A stretch of DNA of 64,000 nucleotides, from NCBI GenBank assembly GCA_910583675.1, contig CAJTYH010000002.1, positions 62,001 through 126,000 on the forward strand, read 5' to 3'. Source of the DNA: an uncultured Muribaculaceae bacterium (GTDB lineage Bacteria > Bacteroidota > Bacteroidia > Bacteroidales > Muribaculaceae). Below are positions 47,389 through 57,300 of this stretch, piece after piece (position 1 is the stretch's first letter; each line of letters starts with the position of its first letter). A program made the position numbers and the translations under genes. Under the pieces are notes generated by a model. It did not search any database. It was not told the DNA's origin and saw only the letters and a list, made by a program, of their open reading frames with translations.

Positions 47389-48288
47389 TCAACATGCCTT
47401 GAAACTCATGTCAAGTCCTTTTACAGAGTGAGTGAGGGCACCGACAGAAATGAAATCCACGCCACACTCTCCATACTCACGCAGTGTATCAAGAGTGATG
47501 CCTCCAGAAGACTCAACCTCTACGTCCTTGCCGGAATGCTTATGCGAATCAGCCGCCAAGGATTCCGGATCGGCGACATATGCACGTATCCGAGCCACCG
47601 CCTCGCGTGTGCGCGAAGGAGAGAAATTGTCAAGCATGATGCGATCCACTCCGGCTTCAAGCGCCTGATCGATTTCCTCAGTGTTACGCACCTCCAATTC
47701 TATCTGCAAATCCTTTCCATTGTCAGCACACCATTTCTTGGCAGCGCTTACCGCCTGCGGTATACCACCTGCAAAATCCACATGGTTGTCTTTTATCAGG
47801 ATCATGTCGAATAATCCGATTCGATGGTTGCTTCCGCCGCCAATCTTCACGGCCTCCTTTTCAAGCATGCGCATCCCGGGAGTAGTCTTGCGCGTGTCAA
47901 GAACCTTGGTGTGCAACCCTTCAAGGCGTTTCTGATAACGATCTGTCATAGTGGCCACTCCACTCATGCGTTGCATTATGTTAAGCATCGTGCGTTCTGT
48001 CTGTAGCAGCGAACGCACAGATCCTTCGACTTCAAATGCAACATCTCCTGGATTGACATGCGCACCGTCCTGGATGTATATCGTCATTTTTAATGACGGA
48101 TCAAATTTCTCGAATACCTTACGGGCAATATCCACCCCTGCAAGGATACCCGCCTCTTTTATAATAAGTTTTTGACGGCCTTGTTCTTCCGCCGGAATGG
48201 TTGAGAGCGTAGTCGCATCCCCATCACCGACATCTTCCGCAAAGGCAAGTGTCAGCAGATCGTCTATCAATTCGTCGCGAGTCTTCAT
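47389..48288 (-). CDS. nadC: nicotinate-nucleotide diphosphorylase (carboxylating)
   Basis: A 299-residue quinolinate phosphoribosyltransferase of NAD synthesis. The family motifs TERTMLNIMQRMSGVAT, DTRKTTPGMRMLEKEAVKIGGG, NHRIGLFDMILIKDNH, VDRIMLDNF, ESSGGITLDTL and the ending VDFISVGALTHSVKGLDMSF are all present. It is a single gene with its own promoter. nadA and nadB are not in the window. Confidence 0.96.
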   Translation of the reverse strand: MKTRDELIDDLLTLAFAEDVGDGDATTLSTIPAEEQGRQKLIIKEAGILAGVDIARKVFEKFDPSLKMTIYIQDGAHVNPGDVAFEVEGSVRSLLQTERTMLNIMQRMSGVATMTDRYQKRLEGLHTKVLDTRKTTPGMRMLEKEAVKIGGGSNHRIGLFDMILIKDNHVDFAGGIPQAVSAAKKWCADNGKDLQIELEVRNTEEIDQALEAGVDRIMLDNFSPSRTREAVARIRAYVADPESLAADSHKHSGKDVEVESSGGITLDTLREYGECGVDFISVGALTHSVKGLDMSFKAC

Positions 48289-48338
48289 ATATTATGTTAT
48301 TCTATTCTGAATAAATTCTCATGAATGTTACTACATTT

Positions 48339-48370
48339 GCAAAGGTAGCCATCTTTAGCATAATATGCAA
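48339..48370 (-). promoter_or_regulatory. predicted nadC promoter
   Basis: Minus strand TTG (48368-48370), 21 bp, TACCTTTG (48339-48346). On the plus strand a TACATTTG (48332-48339) shares one base with it. Confidence 0.7.
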
Positions 48371-48401
48371 CCACAATCGCCATATTCATAATCAAAACCA
48401 T

Positions 48402-48409
48402 TACCTTTG
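48402..48409 (+). promoter_or_regulatory. predicted -7 box of pgeF
   Basis: TACCTTTG ends five bases before the ATG at 48414. If functional, transcription starts at or very near the start codon. No TTG lies at the expected upstream distance. Confidence 0.45.
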
Positions 48410-48413
48410 CATC

Positions 48414-49214
48414 ATGCAAGACAATATCACATCACTTCCGCCGGAGATCATAACGTTGACAAACGAACGAGGCCTGTTCGCAGCCACTACATGCAGGGGA
48501 GGAACCGCCTACGACACAGATGCCTACTCCGGATTCTCGTTATGCCATTATTCGGGAGACAATGAAACCCATTTCAACAAGTGCCACAATCAGCTTGCGG
48601 AATGGTGCGCCATAGAACCTGAAAAAATATTCGTGCCCCGGCAAACACATTCCCCCAACGTGACAACCATCACGCAAGAGAACCTTGCCGACAACCGTCC
48701 CGACAATTGCGATGCCCTTGTAACCCGCATGCCCGGGATCATCATAGGGATAAACACAGCGGATTGCGTACCGGTGCTGATGTATGATCGTGAGAACGGA
48801 GTGATAGCCGCAGCACATGCCGGTTGGAGAGGCGCCATTGAGGGGATCATAAAGAACACCATCAATGCAATGATCCGGCTCAAGGCCGATTCCGCATCCA
48901 TAAAGGCGATCATCTGCCCGGCAATATGCAGCAACTGTTTTGAAGTGGGGGAAGAGGTCGCATCATTGTTCACGGAAAACCGGGTAATCAGGCATGGGCA
49001 TTTACGCCCTCATGTAGACCTCCCGGGATATGTCAAAGACTGCATAGAGAATGAAGGGCTAATTCCCCAGAATATACTACTCACCAAAGAGTGCACCCGC
49101 TGCCAGCCCATGAAATATTTCTCGGCAAGGGCATCAGGAATTAAATCGGGACGCAACTATTCCTTTATAATGCTCAGAAAGCACTGCGACGAGGCTTGCG
49201 GCGATTGTTCTTAA
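48414..49214 (+). CDS. pgeF: PgeF/YfiH-type polyphenol oxidase family protein
   Basis: A 266-residue member of the YfiH/LACC1 family, whose members act as purine nucleoside phosphorylase/deaminases or peptidoglycan amino-acid editing enzymes. Metal and active-site motifs are RQTHSPNV, NTADCVPVLMYD, HAGWRGAIEGI and ICPAICSNCFEVG. The frame is open upstream to 48321, but the extra part is untypical and lies before the promoter box, so ATG 48414 was chosen. The 3' end overlaps umuD on the other strand by 41 bp. The specific activity is not proven by sequence. Confidence 0.88.
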   Translation: MQDNITSLPPEIITLTNERGLFAATTCRGGTAYDTDAYSGFSLCHYSGDNETHFNKCHNQLAEWCAIEPEKIFVPRQTHSPNVTTITQENLADNRPDNCDALVTRMPGIIIGINTADCVPVLMYDRENGVIAAAHAGWRGAIEGIIKNTINAMIRLKADSASIKAIICPAICSNCFEVGEEVASLFTENRVIRHGHLRPHVDLPGYVKDCIENEGLIPQNILLTKECTRCQPMKYFSARASGIKSGRNYSFIMLRKHCDEACGDCS

Positions 49215-49635
49215 TGGTATAGGTGACTACTCCCCATACCTCAAACCGGCAATCGGGAGTTATAAGTATGGGATCGAAAGTCTCATTGCTGGGTATGAGC
49301 CAAACCTTGTCTTTCTCAAAATGAATGCGTTTAAGCGTGAATTCCCCATCCACACTGCAAACGGCGAGATCCCCGTCGGATGGTTCCAACGAGCGGTCTA
49401 TGATGATTATGTCGCCTTCGCATATGCCCTCTTCTATCATGGAATCGCCGGTAACGCGTCCATAAAAAGTGGCTGACGGATGCCTTACAAGTTCAGAATT
49501 CAGGTCAAGCGATTCGGCGATGCAATCCTGTGCCGGAGATGGGAATCCGGCCTGGATACCACCGTCGACATATGGCAACGATAACTTGGTGGACTGAACG
49601 GCTACATATATTTCAATCTTCATTTCATTTTCCAT
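49174..49635 (-). CDS. umuD: UmuD-like S24 autoproteolytic protein
   Basis: A 153-residue S24-family protease, the self-cleaving subunit of DNA polymerase V-type systems. The likely cleavage pair is Ala29-Gly30 (QAGFPSP). The nucleophile is Ser65 in TGDSM and the general base is Lys102 in EFTLKRI. It lacks a LexA-type DNA-binding domain. No umuC follows, which is unusual. ATG at 49623 is an alternative start. Its end overlaps pgeF antisense. Confidence 0.86.
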   Translation of the reverse strand: MENEMKIEIYVAVQSTKLSLPYVDGGIQAGFPSPAQDCIAESLDLNSELVRHPSATFYGRVTGDSMIEEGICEGDIIIIDRSLEPSDGDLAVCSVDGEFTLKRIHFEKDKVWLIPSNETFDPILITPDCRFEVWGVVTYTIKNNRRKPRRSAF

Positions 49636-49672
49636 AAGATGCGTTCATAATCCAAAATTACAATAAACACTG

Positions 49673-49703
49673 CAAACATAAAAGTCATCTACCGGCATAC
49701 AAA
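49673..49703 (-). promoter_or_regulatory. predicted umuD promoter
   Basis: Minus strand TTTG (49700-49703), 19 bp, TATGTTTG (49673-49680). It is back to back with the tsaC promoter. Confidence 0.72.
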
Positions 49704-49714
49704 CGAAAAAATGG

Positions 49715-49745
49715 TTGCAGGAATTAGGGGTATTTGCTAACTTTG
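49715..49745 (+). promoter_or_regulatory. predicted tsaC promoter
   Basis: TTG (49715-49717), 20 bp, TAACTTTG (49738-49745). The -33 boxes of this and the umuD promoter are 11 bp apart. Confidence 0.72.
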
Positions 49746-49764
49746 TCTTGAAATGCCACATGCG

Positions 49765-50397
49765 ATGAAAGAGACGAACACAGACACAGCCCATTTCGAC
49801 GACACAAAAAACGAAGCATCCAGACGAATGGAATTCATGGAGGAGGTTCGCAGGTGCGCTGACGCACTAAAGAGAGGAGAGATTATCCTATATCCCACCG
49901 ACACCATATGGGGTATAGGGTGCGATGCCACAAATCCGGAGGCTGTAAAAAGGATATATGCGCTTAAAAAAAGAGCAGACAGCAAGGCCATGATCGTACT
50001 TGTGGACTCCCTTGCCATGCTTGAAAGACATGTGGACGAAGTCCCGGAAGTGGCATATCAACTCATAGACGTGGCTGTGCGCCCTCTGACTGTAGTCTAC
50101 GACAAGGGACGCGGACTCGCCCCGGAACTGTTGGCTGAAGACGGAAGCGTGGGGATAAGATTGACCCACGATCTGTTCTGCCGCGCCTTGTGCCGGCAGC
50201 TCCGGCGACCTATCGTATCGACCTCAGCCAATGTGAGCGGTATGCCATCCGCACGATTCCATCATGAAATAGCGCAGGAAATAAAAGACGGGGTGGATTA
50301 CGTGGCACAATGGAGACTTGACGACACAAGCGCGAGCCGTCCCTCTTCGGTAATAAAACTTTCCAAGGACGGGGAAATAAATATCCTGAGACCTTGA
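49765..50397 (+). CDS. tsaC: L-threonylcarbamoyladenylate synthase (Sua5/YciO/YrdC)
   Basis: A 210-residue enzyme that activates threonine, bicarbonate and ATP for t6A tRNA modification. Family motifs are IILYPTDTIWGIGCDATN, ALKKRADSKAMIVLVDS and STSANVSGMPSA. The predicted transcript starts near 49752, so ATG 49753 would be leaderless. ATG 49765 was chosen; ATG 49828 (MEFMEEVRRC) is also plausible because the residues before it are not conserved in the family. Confidence 0.88.
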   Translation: MKETNTDTAHFDDTKNEASRRMEFMEEVRRCADALKRGEIILYPTDTIWGIGCDATNPEAVKRIYALKKRADSKAMIVLVDSLAMLERHVDEVPEVAYQLIDVAVRPLTVVYDKGRGLAPELLAEDGSVGIRLTHDLFCRALCRQLRRPIVSTSANVSGMPSARFHHEIAQEIKDGVDYVAQWRLDDTSASRPSSVIKLSKDGEINILRP

Positions 50398-50440
50398 TCG
50401 TATACGTCCACACAAACACAACAGACATAAGACAACGGAT

Positions 50441-51865
50441 ATGGCAAACGAAACACGTCAACGGAGCATCTATGTGGCCAGCGATTGGGTGGCTACATCC
50501 CTTGCGTGGTTCGCATTCACTGTAATCCGTTTTTTCAATGTAGTGCAGGGAGTACAAAGTTATCCTACATTCTGGGATTTCCTAAGTGTGCAACCGGTCT
50601 GGATGGGACAGATATTCTTCCCGATCCTTATGATGGGACTATACTATCTTTCGGGCTATTACAACAAAGTCTTCTTCAAATCGAGAGTGGAGGAACTCAC
50701 AAGCACCCTGGCCACAGCCATAACAGGCACGATATTGATTTATTTCCTTGCGATCGTTGACGACCCGATCCCTGACAAGGCGAGCAACTACGAACTATTA
50801 TTGATGTTGTTCCTTTTGCTTTTCGGTTTCGTATACCTTACGCGTCTTGCGATAACGCAAAACACAAGAAAGCGCATAGGCAAAGGACTTATAGAATTCA
50901 ATTCCCTGATAATCGGCACATCGCATTCCGCAAGAAAGCTGCGCCGAAAACTGGGAGCCCTGCACGGCCCCCGTGCCGCCGCATGCCATGTAGTCGGATA
51001 TGTTGCTACAGACCCCGACAACCAACCTACCGATATCGACTTGCCGGTATACACTCTGGATGAGCTGCCGGAGATAACGCGATCGCTGAATATCCGAAAC
51101 CTCATAGTGACCCCTCACCGTGAAGGGATGCAACAGACACTCAATCTTATAAACCGTCTGTTCCCACTTGAACGTCCCATCCTCATCTCCCCCACCCTTT
51201 TTCAGCTGATAACCTCCAAGCCCAAGATACACGACCTTAACGGAGAACTGCTAATTGACATATCGCATGCCAATATGTCTGAAAGCACGCGTAATTTGAA
51301 ACGTGCAGGCGATATCGTAGTATCCGCTTTGGCACTTATAGTGCTTTCACCTCTTTTTCTGGCACTTGCCATAGCAATAAAGCGGGACTCCAAGGGACCT
51401 GTGTTCTATTCCCAGGAACGAGTGGGGTTAAGGAAAAAACCATTCAGGATCCACAAGTTCCGAACCATGAAGACAGATGCCGAAGCCAACGGCCCCACGT
51501 TGTCGTCTGCCAACGACCGGCGAATCACCAAAGTCGGACGCGTATTGAGGAAATACCGAATAGATGAATTGCCACAATTCTGGAACGTATTGAAAGGCGA
51601 CATGTCCATCATAGGGCCGCGACCCGAACGCGACTTCTATATCCGTCAGATAATGAAACAAGCCCCATACTACACCCTCATTCATCAGGTGCGTCCGGGC
51701 ATTACCTCCCTTGGTATGGTAAAACATGGCTATGCCAGCAATGTGGATGAAATGATAGAAAGACTGCAATATGACTTGGTATATCTTGAGAATATTTCCC
51801 TGACGGTAGACCTCAAGATCATCCTGTACACCATAAGTACCGTATTGAACGGAAGGGGAGTTTGA
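50441..51865 (+). CDS. polyprenyl-phosphate sugar-1-phosphate transferase
   Basis: A 474-residue glycosylphosphotransferase (WbaP/WcaJ type) that starts polysaccharide synthesis on undecaprenyl phosphate. Four N-terminal helices (about 12-140) are followed by a Rossmann-like cytoplasmic domain (about 155-275). A membrane re-entrant helix precedes the catalytic domain KRDSKGPVFYSQERVG, KFRTM, ELPQFWNVLKGDMSIIGPRPER. No glycan cluster surrounds it, so the sugar and polymer are unknown. ClC follows by 51 bp. Confidence 0.9.
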   Translation: MANETRQRSIYVASDWVATSLAWFAFTVIRFFNVVQGVQSYPTFWDFLSVQPVWMGQIFFPILMMGLYYLSGYYNKVFFKSRVEELTSTLATAITGTILIYFLAIVDDPIPDKASNYELLLMLFLLLFGFVYLTRLAITQNTRKRIGKGLIEFNSLIIGTSHSARKLRRKLGALHGPRAAACHVVGYVATDPDNQPTDIDLPVYTLDELPEITRSLNIRNLIVTPHREGMQQTLNLINRLFPLERPILISPTLFQLITSKPKIHDLNGELLIDISHANMSESTRNLKRAGDIVVSALALIVLSPLFLALAIAIKRDSKGPVFYSQERVGLRKKPFRIHKFRTMKTDAEANGPTLSSANDRRITKVGRVLRKYRIDELPQFWNVLKGDMSIIGPRPERDFYIRQIMKQAPYYTLIHQVRPGITSLGMVKHGYASNVDEMIERLQYDLVYLENISLTVDLKIILYTISTVLNGRGV

Positions 51866-51916
51866 GGGGGAATTTGCAATTATGAATTAGTAATTAGAAA
51901 TTAAAAAGTGCTGTAA

Positions 51917-53731
51917 ATGCGCGATCCATATTTACCTCCCAAGGCATACAAGACGGTGCATGACTGGTGGCTCCGTTTTTTGATTTGGCGTGAAAGACAT
52001 GTCAAGGAGAAAAACCTTGTATTGGTTCTCTCCCTTGTCGTAGGCCTTGCCGCAGGAGTGGCAGCCATGATACTTAAATGGCTCATCCATGTGATCTCAG
52101 GATCATTGATGTCGGACTTGAGTGTGTCGGAGGGGAATTACATGTATATCATCTATCCCGTCGTGGGTGTGCTACTGGCCTGTTGGTATGTACGCTACGT
52201 GGTACGTGACAACATCTCCCACGGTGTCACACGGGTATTGTATTCCATTTCCCAGAACAAGAGCCGACTTAAGCCACATAACATGTACACTTCGATAGTG
52301 GCTTCCTCCATCACCATAGGCTTTGGCGGTTCGGTCGGGGCCGAGGGGCCAATCGTGTACACCGGTGCGGCGATAGGCTCCAATCTCGGTCAGGCTTTCC
52401 GCCTTTCCCCAAGAGTGCTTATGATCCTGGTAGGATGCGGGGCGGCAGCCGGCATAGCTGGCATCTTCAAAGCTCCTATAGCAGGAATGCTTTTCACGCT
52501 CGAGGTACTGATGCTCGACCTGACCACAGTAACGGTAATGCCTCTTCTGATTGCATCCATAACAGCAGCCTCGGTAGCATACATCTTCACGGGATACGAT
52601 CTGGAGTTCTTCTTCGTACAAAGCGAGCCGTTCATCATGGAACGTCTCCCCTACTTCATCGCACTCGGAGTGACATGCGGCCTTGTATCGCTGTACTTCA
52701 CACGTGTGATGTTCATGATGGAGACATTCTTCAAGAAAAGGCTAGTGGTGCAATGGCGCAAGACATTGGTGGGGTGTGCCATACTCGCGTCGCTCGTATT
52801 CCTTTTCCCTCCTCTTTATGGTGAAGGCTACGGATCAATAAACTCCTTATTGAACGGCGATCCGGGATCAATCGTTGACGGATCAATTTTCTACAACGAC
52901 CGCAACGATGTGATGTTCATAGTGCTGTACATCGGCCTGATCATACTGACCAAGGCGTTTGCCACTTCCGCCACCAATGGAGCGGGAGGAGTCGGAGGTA
53001 CCTTCGCACCGTCGCTCTACGTAGGTTGCATGACAGGATTTTTCTTTGCCTACCTCCTAAACAACCTCGGCTTCGACCTTGACCTGTCCGTAAAGAATTT
53101 CGCACTTATGGGAATGGCCGGTGTAATGTCAGGCGTGATGCACGCGCCGCTTATGGGGATCTTCCTGACAGCCGAGATGACAGGAGGTTACGAGCTGTTT
53201 CTCCCCTTGCTGATCGTAAGTACCCTAAGCTACGGCACGATAAAGATATTCGAACCTTACAGCATCTACACGATGCGTCTGGCACGCAGAGGAGAGCTGC
53301 TGACCCATCATAAGGACAAGGCCGTGCTCACATTGCTCAAGATGAATTCCGTAATAGAAACCGATTTCCTCTGCGTAGCCCCGGAGATGAACCTCAAACA
53401 GATGGTGGACACGATAGCCCGCTCCAGCCGCAATCTGTTTCCGGTAGTAGACGGCAACCAGCGTCTAATAGGAGTTGTGCAACTTGACGACATACGCAAC
53501 ATCATGTTCCGGCCAGACCTGTACAAGCGCATGCATGTAAGCCGCTTCATGTCCGTGCCCCCTGCCAAGGTAAATCTCGGCGATTCCATGGACAGGGTGA
53601 TGAAGACCTTCGATGACACAGGAGCATGGAACCTTCCGGTAGTCGACGGTGACAAATACGTGGGGTTCGTATCCAAATCAAAGATCTTCAACTCCTACCG
53701 CCGCGTTCTCCGACACTATTCGGAAGACTGA
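51917..53731 (+). CDS. ClC-type chloride channel or antiporter with CBS pair
   Basis: A 604-residue membrane protein with the ClC core of many helices (about 35-430) and two C-terminal CBS domains (about 475-595). The selectivity-filter sequences GGSVGAEGPIVYTG (gating Glu), GIFKAPIAGMLF and GAGGVGGTFAPSLYVG are present. Whether it is a channel or H+/Cl- exchanger is not settled. The CBS pair may bind nucleotides. A short A/T-rich stretch precedes its start. Confidence 0.93.
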   Translation: MRDPYLPPKAYKTVHDWWLRFLIWRERHVKEKNLVLVLSLVVGLAAGVAAMILKWLIHVISGSLMSDLSVSEGNYMYIIYPVVGVLLACWYVRYVVRDNISHGVTRVLYSISQNKSRLKPHNMYTSIVASSITIGFGGSVGAEGPIVYTGAAIGSNLGQAFRLSPRVLMILVGCGAAAGIAGIFKAPIAGMLFTLEVLMLDLTTVTVMPLLIASITAASVAYIFTGYDLEFFFVQSEPFIMERLPYFIALGVTCGLVSLYFTRVMFMMETFFKKRLVVQWRKTLVGCAILASLVFLFPPLYGEGYGSINSLLNGDPGSIVDGSIFYNDRNDVMFIVLYIGLIILTKAFATSATNGAGGVGGTFAPSLYVGCMTGFFFAYLLNNLGFDLDLSVKNFALMGMAGVMSGVMHAPLMGIFLTAEMTGGYELFLPLLIVSTLSYGTIKIFEPYSIYTMRLARRGELLTHHKDKAVLTLLKMNSVIETDFLCVAPEMNLKQMVDTIARSSRNLFPVVDGNQRLIGVVQLDDIRNIMFRPDLYKRMHVSRFMSVPPAKVNLGDSMDRVMKTFDDTGAWNLPVVDGDKYVGFVSKSKIFNSYRRVLRHYSED

Positions 53732-53762
53732 TTCTCCAAACAAATTCTAAAATACATTTCCA

Positions 53763-54344
53763 TTGGTCACTTATATTCAAGGCAAAATCGCCGAACTCAC
53801 CCCCACCTACGTGGTCATAGACAACCATGGGATAGGGTATGAAATCAACATCTCACTTACCACATATAGCGCATTGGAGCATGCCGGAGAGGCCAAACTT
53901 TATGTACACGAAGTAATAAGGGAAGACTCATACGCGCTCTACGGCTTCAGCGACCTTGGTGAACGCACGCTGTTCCGTGAACTCATCGGCGTAAGCGGCG
54001 TGGGTGCCAATACCGCCCGGGTGATACTCTCATCCATTCCAACCGCTGAACTTGAACAGGCCATAACAGGAAGCGACGTAAGGCGACTTAAAAGCGTAAA
54101 AGGTGTGGGCGCCAAAACCGCCGAACGCATAATTGTAGACCTGAAGGATAAAATAAAACCGTCGGGAGATACGTTATTAATTCAAGCCGCACCACAAAGC
54201 GAGGCATATGACGAAGCCATGGCAGCCCTTATGATGCTGGGCTTCCCCAAGCCGCAGACCACAAAAGTGCTTACCCGGCTCTTCAAGGAGGATCCGAGCC
54301 TAAGGGTGGAACAAGCCATAAAAAAGGCACTCGCCATGCTATGA
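53763..54344 (+). CDS. ruvA: Holliday junction DNA helicase subunit RuvA
   Basis: A 193-residue junction-binding protein. The OB-fold start is VTYIQGKIAEL. The HhH motifs are LIGVSGVGANTARVIL and LKSVKGVGAKTAERIIVDLKDK, followed by a linker and the RuvB-contact domain (about 150-193). It starts with TTG: the canonical N-terminus aligns here and no ATG is available. It lies 31 bp after ClC and 37 bp before sprA. Confidence 0.95.
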   Translation: MVTYIQGKIAELTPTYVVIDNHGIGYEINISLTTYSALEHAGEAKLYVHEVIREDSYALYGFSDLGERTLFRELIGVSGVGANTARVILSSIPTAELEQAITGSDVRRLKSVKGVGAKTAERIIVDLKDKIKPSGDTLLIQAAPQSEAYDEAMAALMMLGFPKPQTTKVLTRLFKEDPSLRVEQAIKKALAML

Positions 54345-54381
54345 ACCGCCGACCGTCACTTCGCCCCCGGTGCAGCGTTGA

Positions 54382-57300
54382 ATGATGAAACACAGTAGCT
54401 TACGTCATAAACTACATATATCAAGGCTCTTGGCGCTATCAGTAATTGCAATAATACTGATAGCATCTTCCGTATATGCCTATGCCCAGATTGCATCCAC
54501 GACCTCAGGCAGTACGCTTTCACCTCCACCTCCTTTTTATCCGACGGTGCCTCCACCTGCAAATCCAGCAGACTCCATAATGATGCCTTTCCCGGTGCAA
54601 CAGACCGTGCCGTCGAATTACGAAAATCTGATGGAAGACCAGTTTGCCGCCGACCTTGCCACGCCGTCCAACATACGGACAGTAGCGGAATTCGATCCCA
54701 CTACGGGCTATTACGTAGTGCGCACCAAACTGGGTGACATAGACATCACCACCCCGTTCCTGCTTACTGAAAAACAATATTCCAACTGGGAGCTTCGCCG
54801 TTCCCTTCAGGAATATTACCAGAACCGCAACCAGTCGCTGGTGGAAGATAAGGAAAAACAGCCGTTCAATATCTTTGACATGAATTTCGCCTATGGCCCG
54901 CTTGAAAAGATATTCGGGCCCGGTGGAGTTTCGCTTAAGACCCAGGGATCAGTACAGATCAAAATGGGTGTAAAATCAAACAAGATAGACAACCCGTCAT
55001 TGGCACTCAACTCACGACGTAAGACTTACTTTGACTTCGAACAGAAAATCCAGGCCACCATTGGAGCATCCGTAGGTGATCGCCTGAATTTCAATATGAC
55101 CTATAATACAGACGCGACATTCGACTTTGACTCCAAGAACATAAAACTCGGTTATGAGGGGAAAGAAGACGACATCGTAAAGACTATCGAAGCGGGAAAT
55201 GTCTCAATGACCACAGGATCGTCGCTCATACGCGGCTCAACGGCTCTGTTCGGTCTCAAAACGCAGTTGCAGTTCGGGAAACTCACGGCAACCGCACTGG
55301 TATCACAGCAAAATTCCGAATCCAAGTCGATAAACACCAAGGGTGGCGCACAGACGACTGATTTCAGCGTCAACGTAGATCAATACGACCAGAACCGGCA
55401 CTTCTTCCTGTCGCAATACTTCTATGAAAACTATGACAGGTTTGCATCGAAGGTGCCGTTCGTAACCTCCGGCATAAACATCACACGTGTGGAAATATGG
55501 GTCACCAACAAGAGCGGCCGATATGACCAGGCGCGCAACGTCGTGGCTTTCACAGATCTCGGAGAGTCCAACAGACTGGCAAACGATTACTGGATCCCCA
55601 ATCCCTCCATACCGGTTCCCTCCAATTCCTCCAACAATCTGTTGCAGGTGATCAAGGAGCAATATCCCGAAGCAAGGAACATCAATCAGGTAACCCAAGC
55701 CCTGGAACCACTGAACCAATACGGCATAGAGGGAGGGCGCGATTACGAGAAAATAGAAAGCGCACGCTTGCTCACACCAAGCGAGTACACTCTCAACTCA
55801 ACCCTCGGATACATTTCAATCAAAAGTCAGATCAACGCTGACGAAGTGCTCGGTGTCGCATTCCAGTATACCTACAACGGGCAGGTATATCAGGTAGGTG
55901 AGTTTTCATCCGACATTACCACCACCACGCAGTCCTTGTACGTCAAGATGCTCAAAAGCACCACTGCCGATCCCAAAATGCCGATGTGGCGGCTTATGAT
56001 GAAAAACGTGTATTCGCTCGGGGCATACCAGGTGCAGAAGAACAACTTCCGTCTGAACATCAAGTACCTCAGCGACACCACCGGTACACAGATAAACTAC
56101 CTGCCCGTCCCCGGAATAAACAACCAATCGCTGCTTCAGGTATTGAACCTTGACCGTCTTGACAGCAACGAGCAGTCCAACCCCGACGGATTCTTTGACT
56201 TCGTGGAGGGATACACGATCATATCCGCAACCGGCAAGATCATATTCCCAGTCGCGGAACCGTTCGGCGCATACCTTGAAAACAAGATAGGGAATCCGGA
56301 ACTGGCATCCAAATATGTCTACAAGGAACTGTATGACTCCACCCTCGTGGTAGCCAGACAGTTCGCGGACAAGAACAAATTCATTTTGTCAGGTTCATAT
56401 CAGGCATCCTCAGGTTCGCAAATAAGACTCAATGCCATGAACGTGCCCAGAGGATCTGTAATAGTGATGGCCGGTGGAGTGCAGCTGGTGGAGAACTCGG
56501 ATTATACCGTGGACTATTCCATGGGCATAGTGACCATCACCAATCAGAGTATAATCGACTCCGGCCAGAGCATCAGTGTGACCCTCGAGAACCAGAGTAT
56601 GTTCTCTACCCAACGCAAAACCCTTCTCGGCCTTGACCTGCAGTATGCCATCAACAAGAATTTCAACATAGGCACCACGCTTATGCATTTTTCCGAGAAG
56701 GCATTGACAGAGAAGGTGAACATAGGCGACGAGGTGATAAACAACTCTATCTTCGGATTCAACCTGGCATATAATACAAAATTCATGTGGCTGACCAACC
56801 TGCTGAACAAAATTCCTACGGTAAACGCCACAGCTCCATCCACACTAAATCTTACCGCAGAGTACGCGCAGCTAGTTCCACACAAACAGAAGTCTGGTTC
56901 CTCAAAAGGAAGTTCCTACATAGACGACTTCGAGTCTGCCCAAACGGGTGTAGACCTGCGCTCCCCTTACTCATGGTTCCTGGCTTCTACCCCCTACGAT
57001 TCGGGTAAGAATCCGATGTTCCCCGAGGCCGCACTCTCCAACAACATAGACTACGGCAAAAACCGAGCGTTATTGAACTGGTATTATATAGACAGGATGT
57101 TCACTGACAAAAACTCATCCCTGGCTCCCGGCTATATAAAGAACGACCTTAAGCAGCAATCAAATCCATACGTGCGTGAAGTTACCTCTCAGGAAATATT
57201 CCCGGGACGCGAACTTACGTATGGAGAATCAAATACGATCCAGACACTGAACCTGTCATTTTATCCCGACGAAAGAGGCCCATACAACCTTGACGCCACC

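Noticed and set aside
48321..48413. 31-codon extension of pgeF
   Set aside because: It spans the nadC promoter and has no similarity to the family; the Met at 48414 fits the usual length.
51870..51916. A/T-rich repeat before the ClC gene (AATTATGAATTAGTAATTAG)
   Set aside because: It is low-complexity and too short to call an element, and no second copy was noticed.
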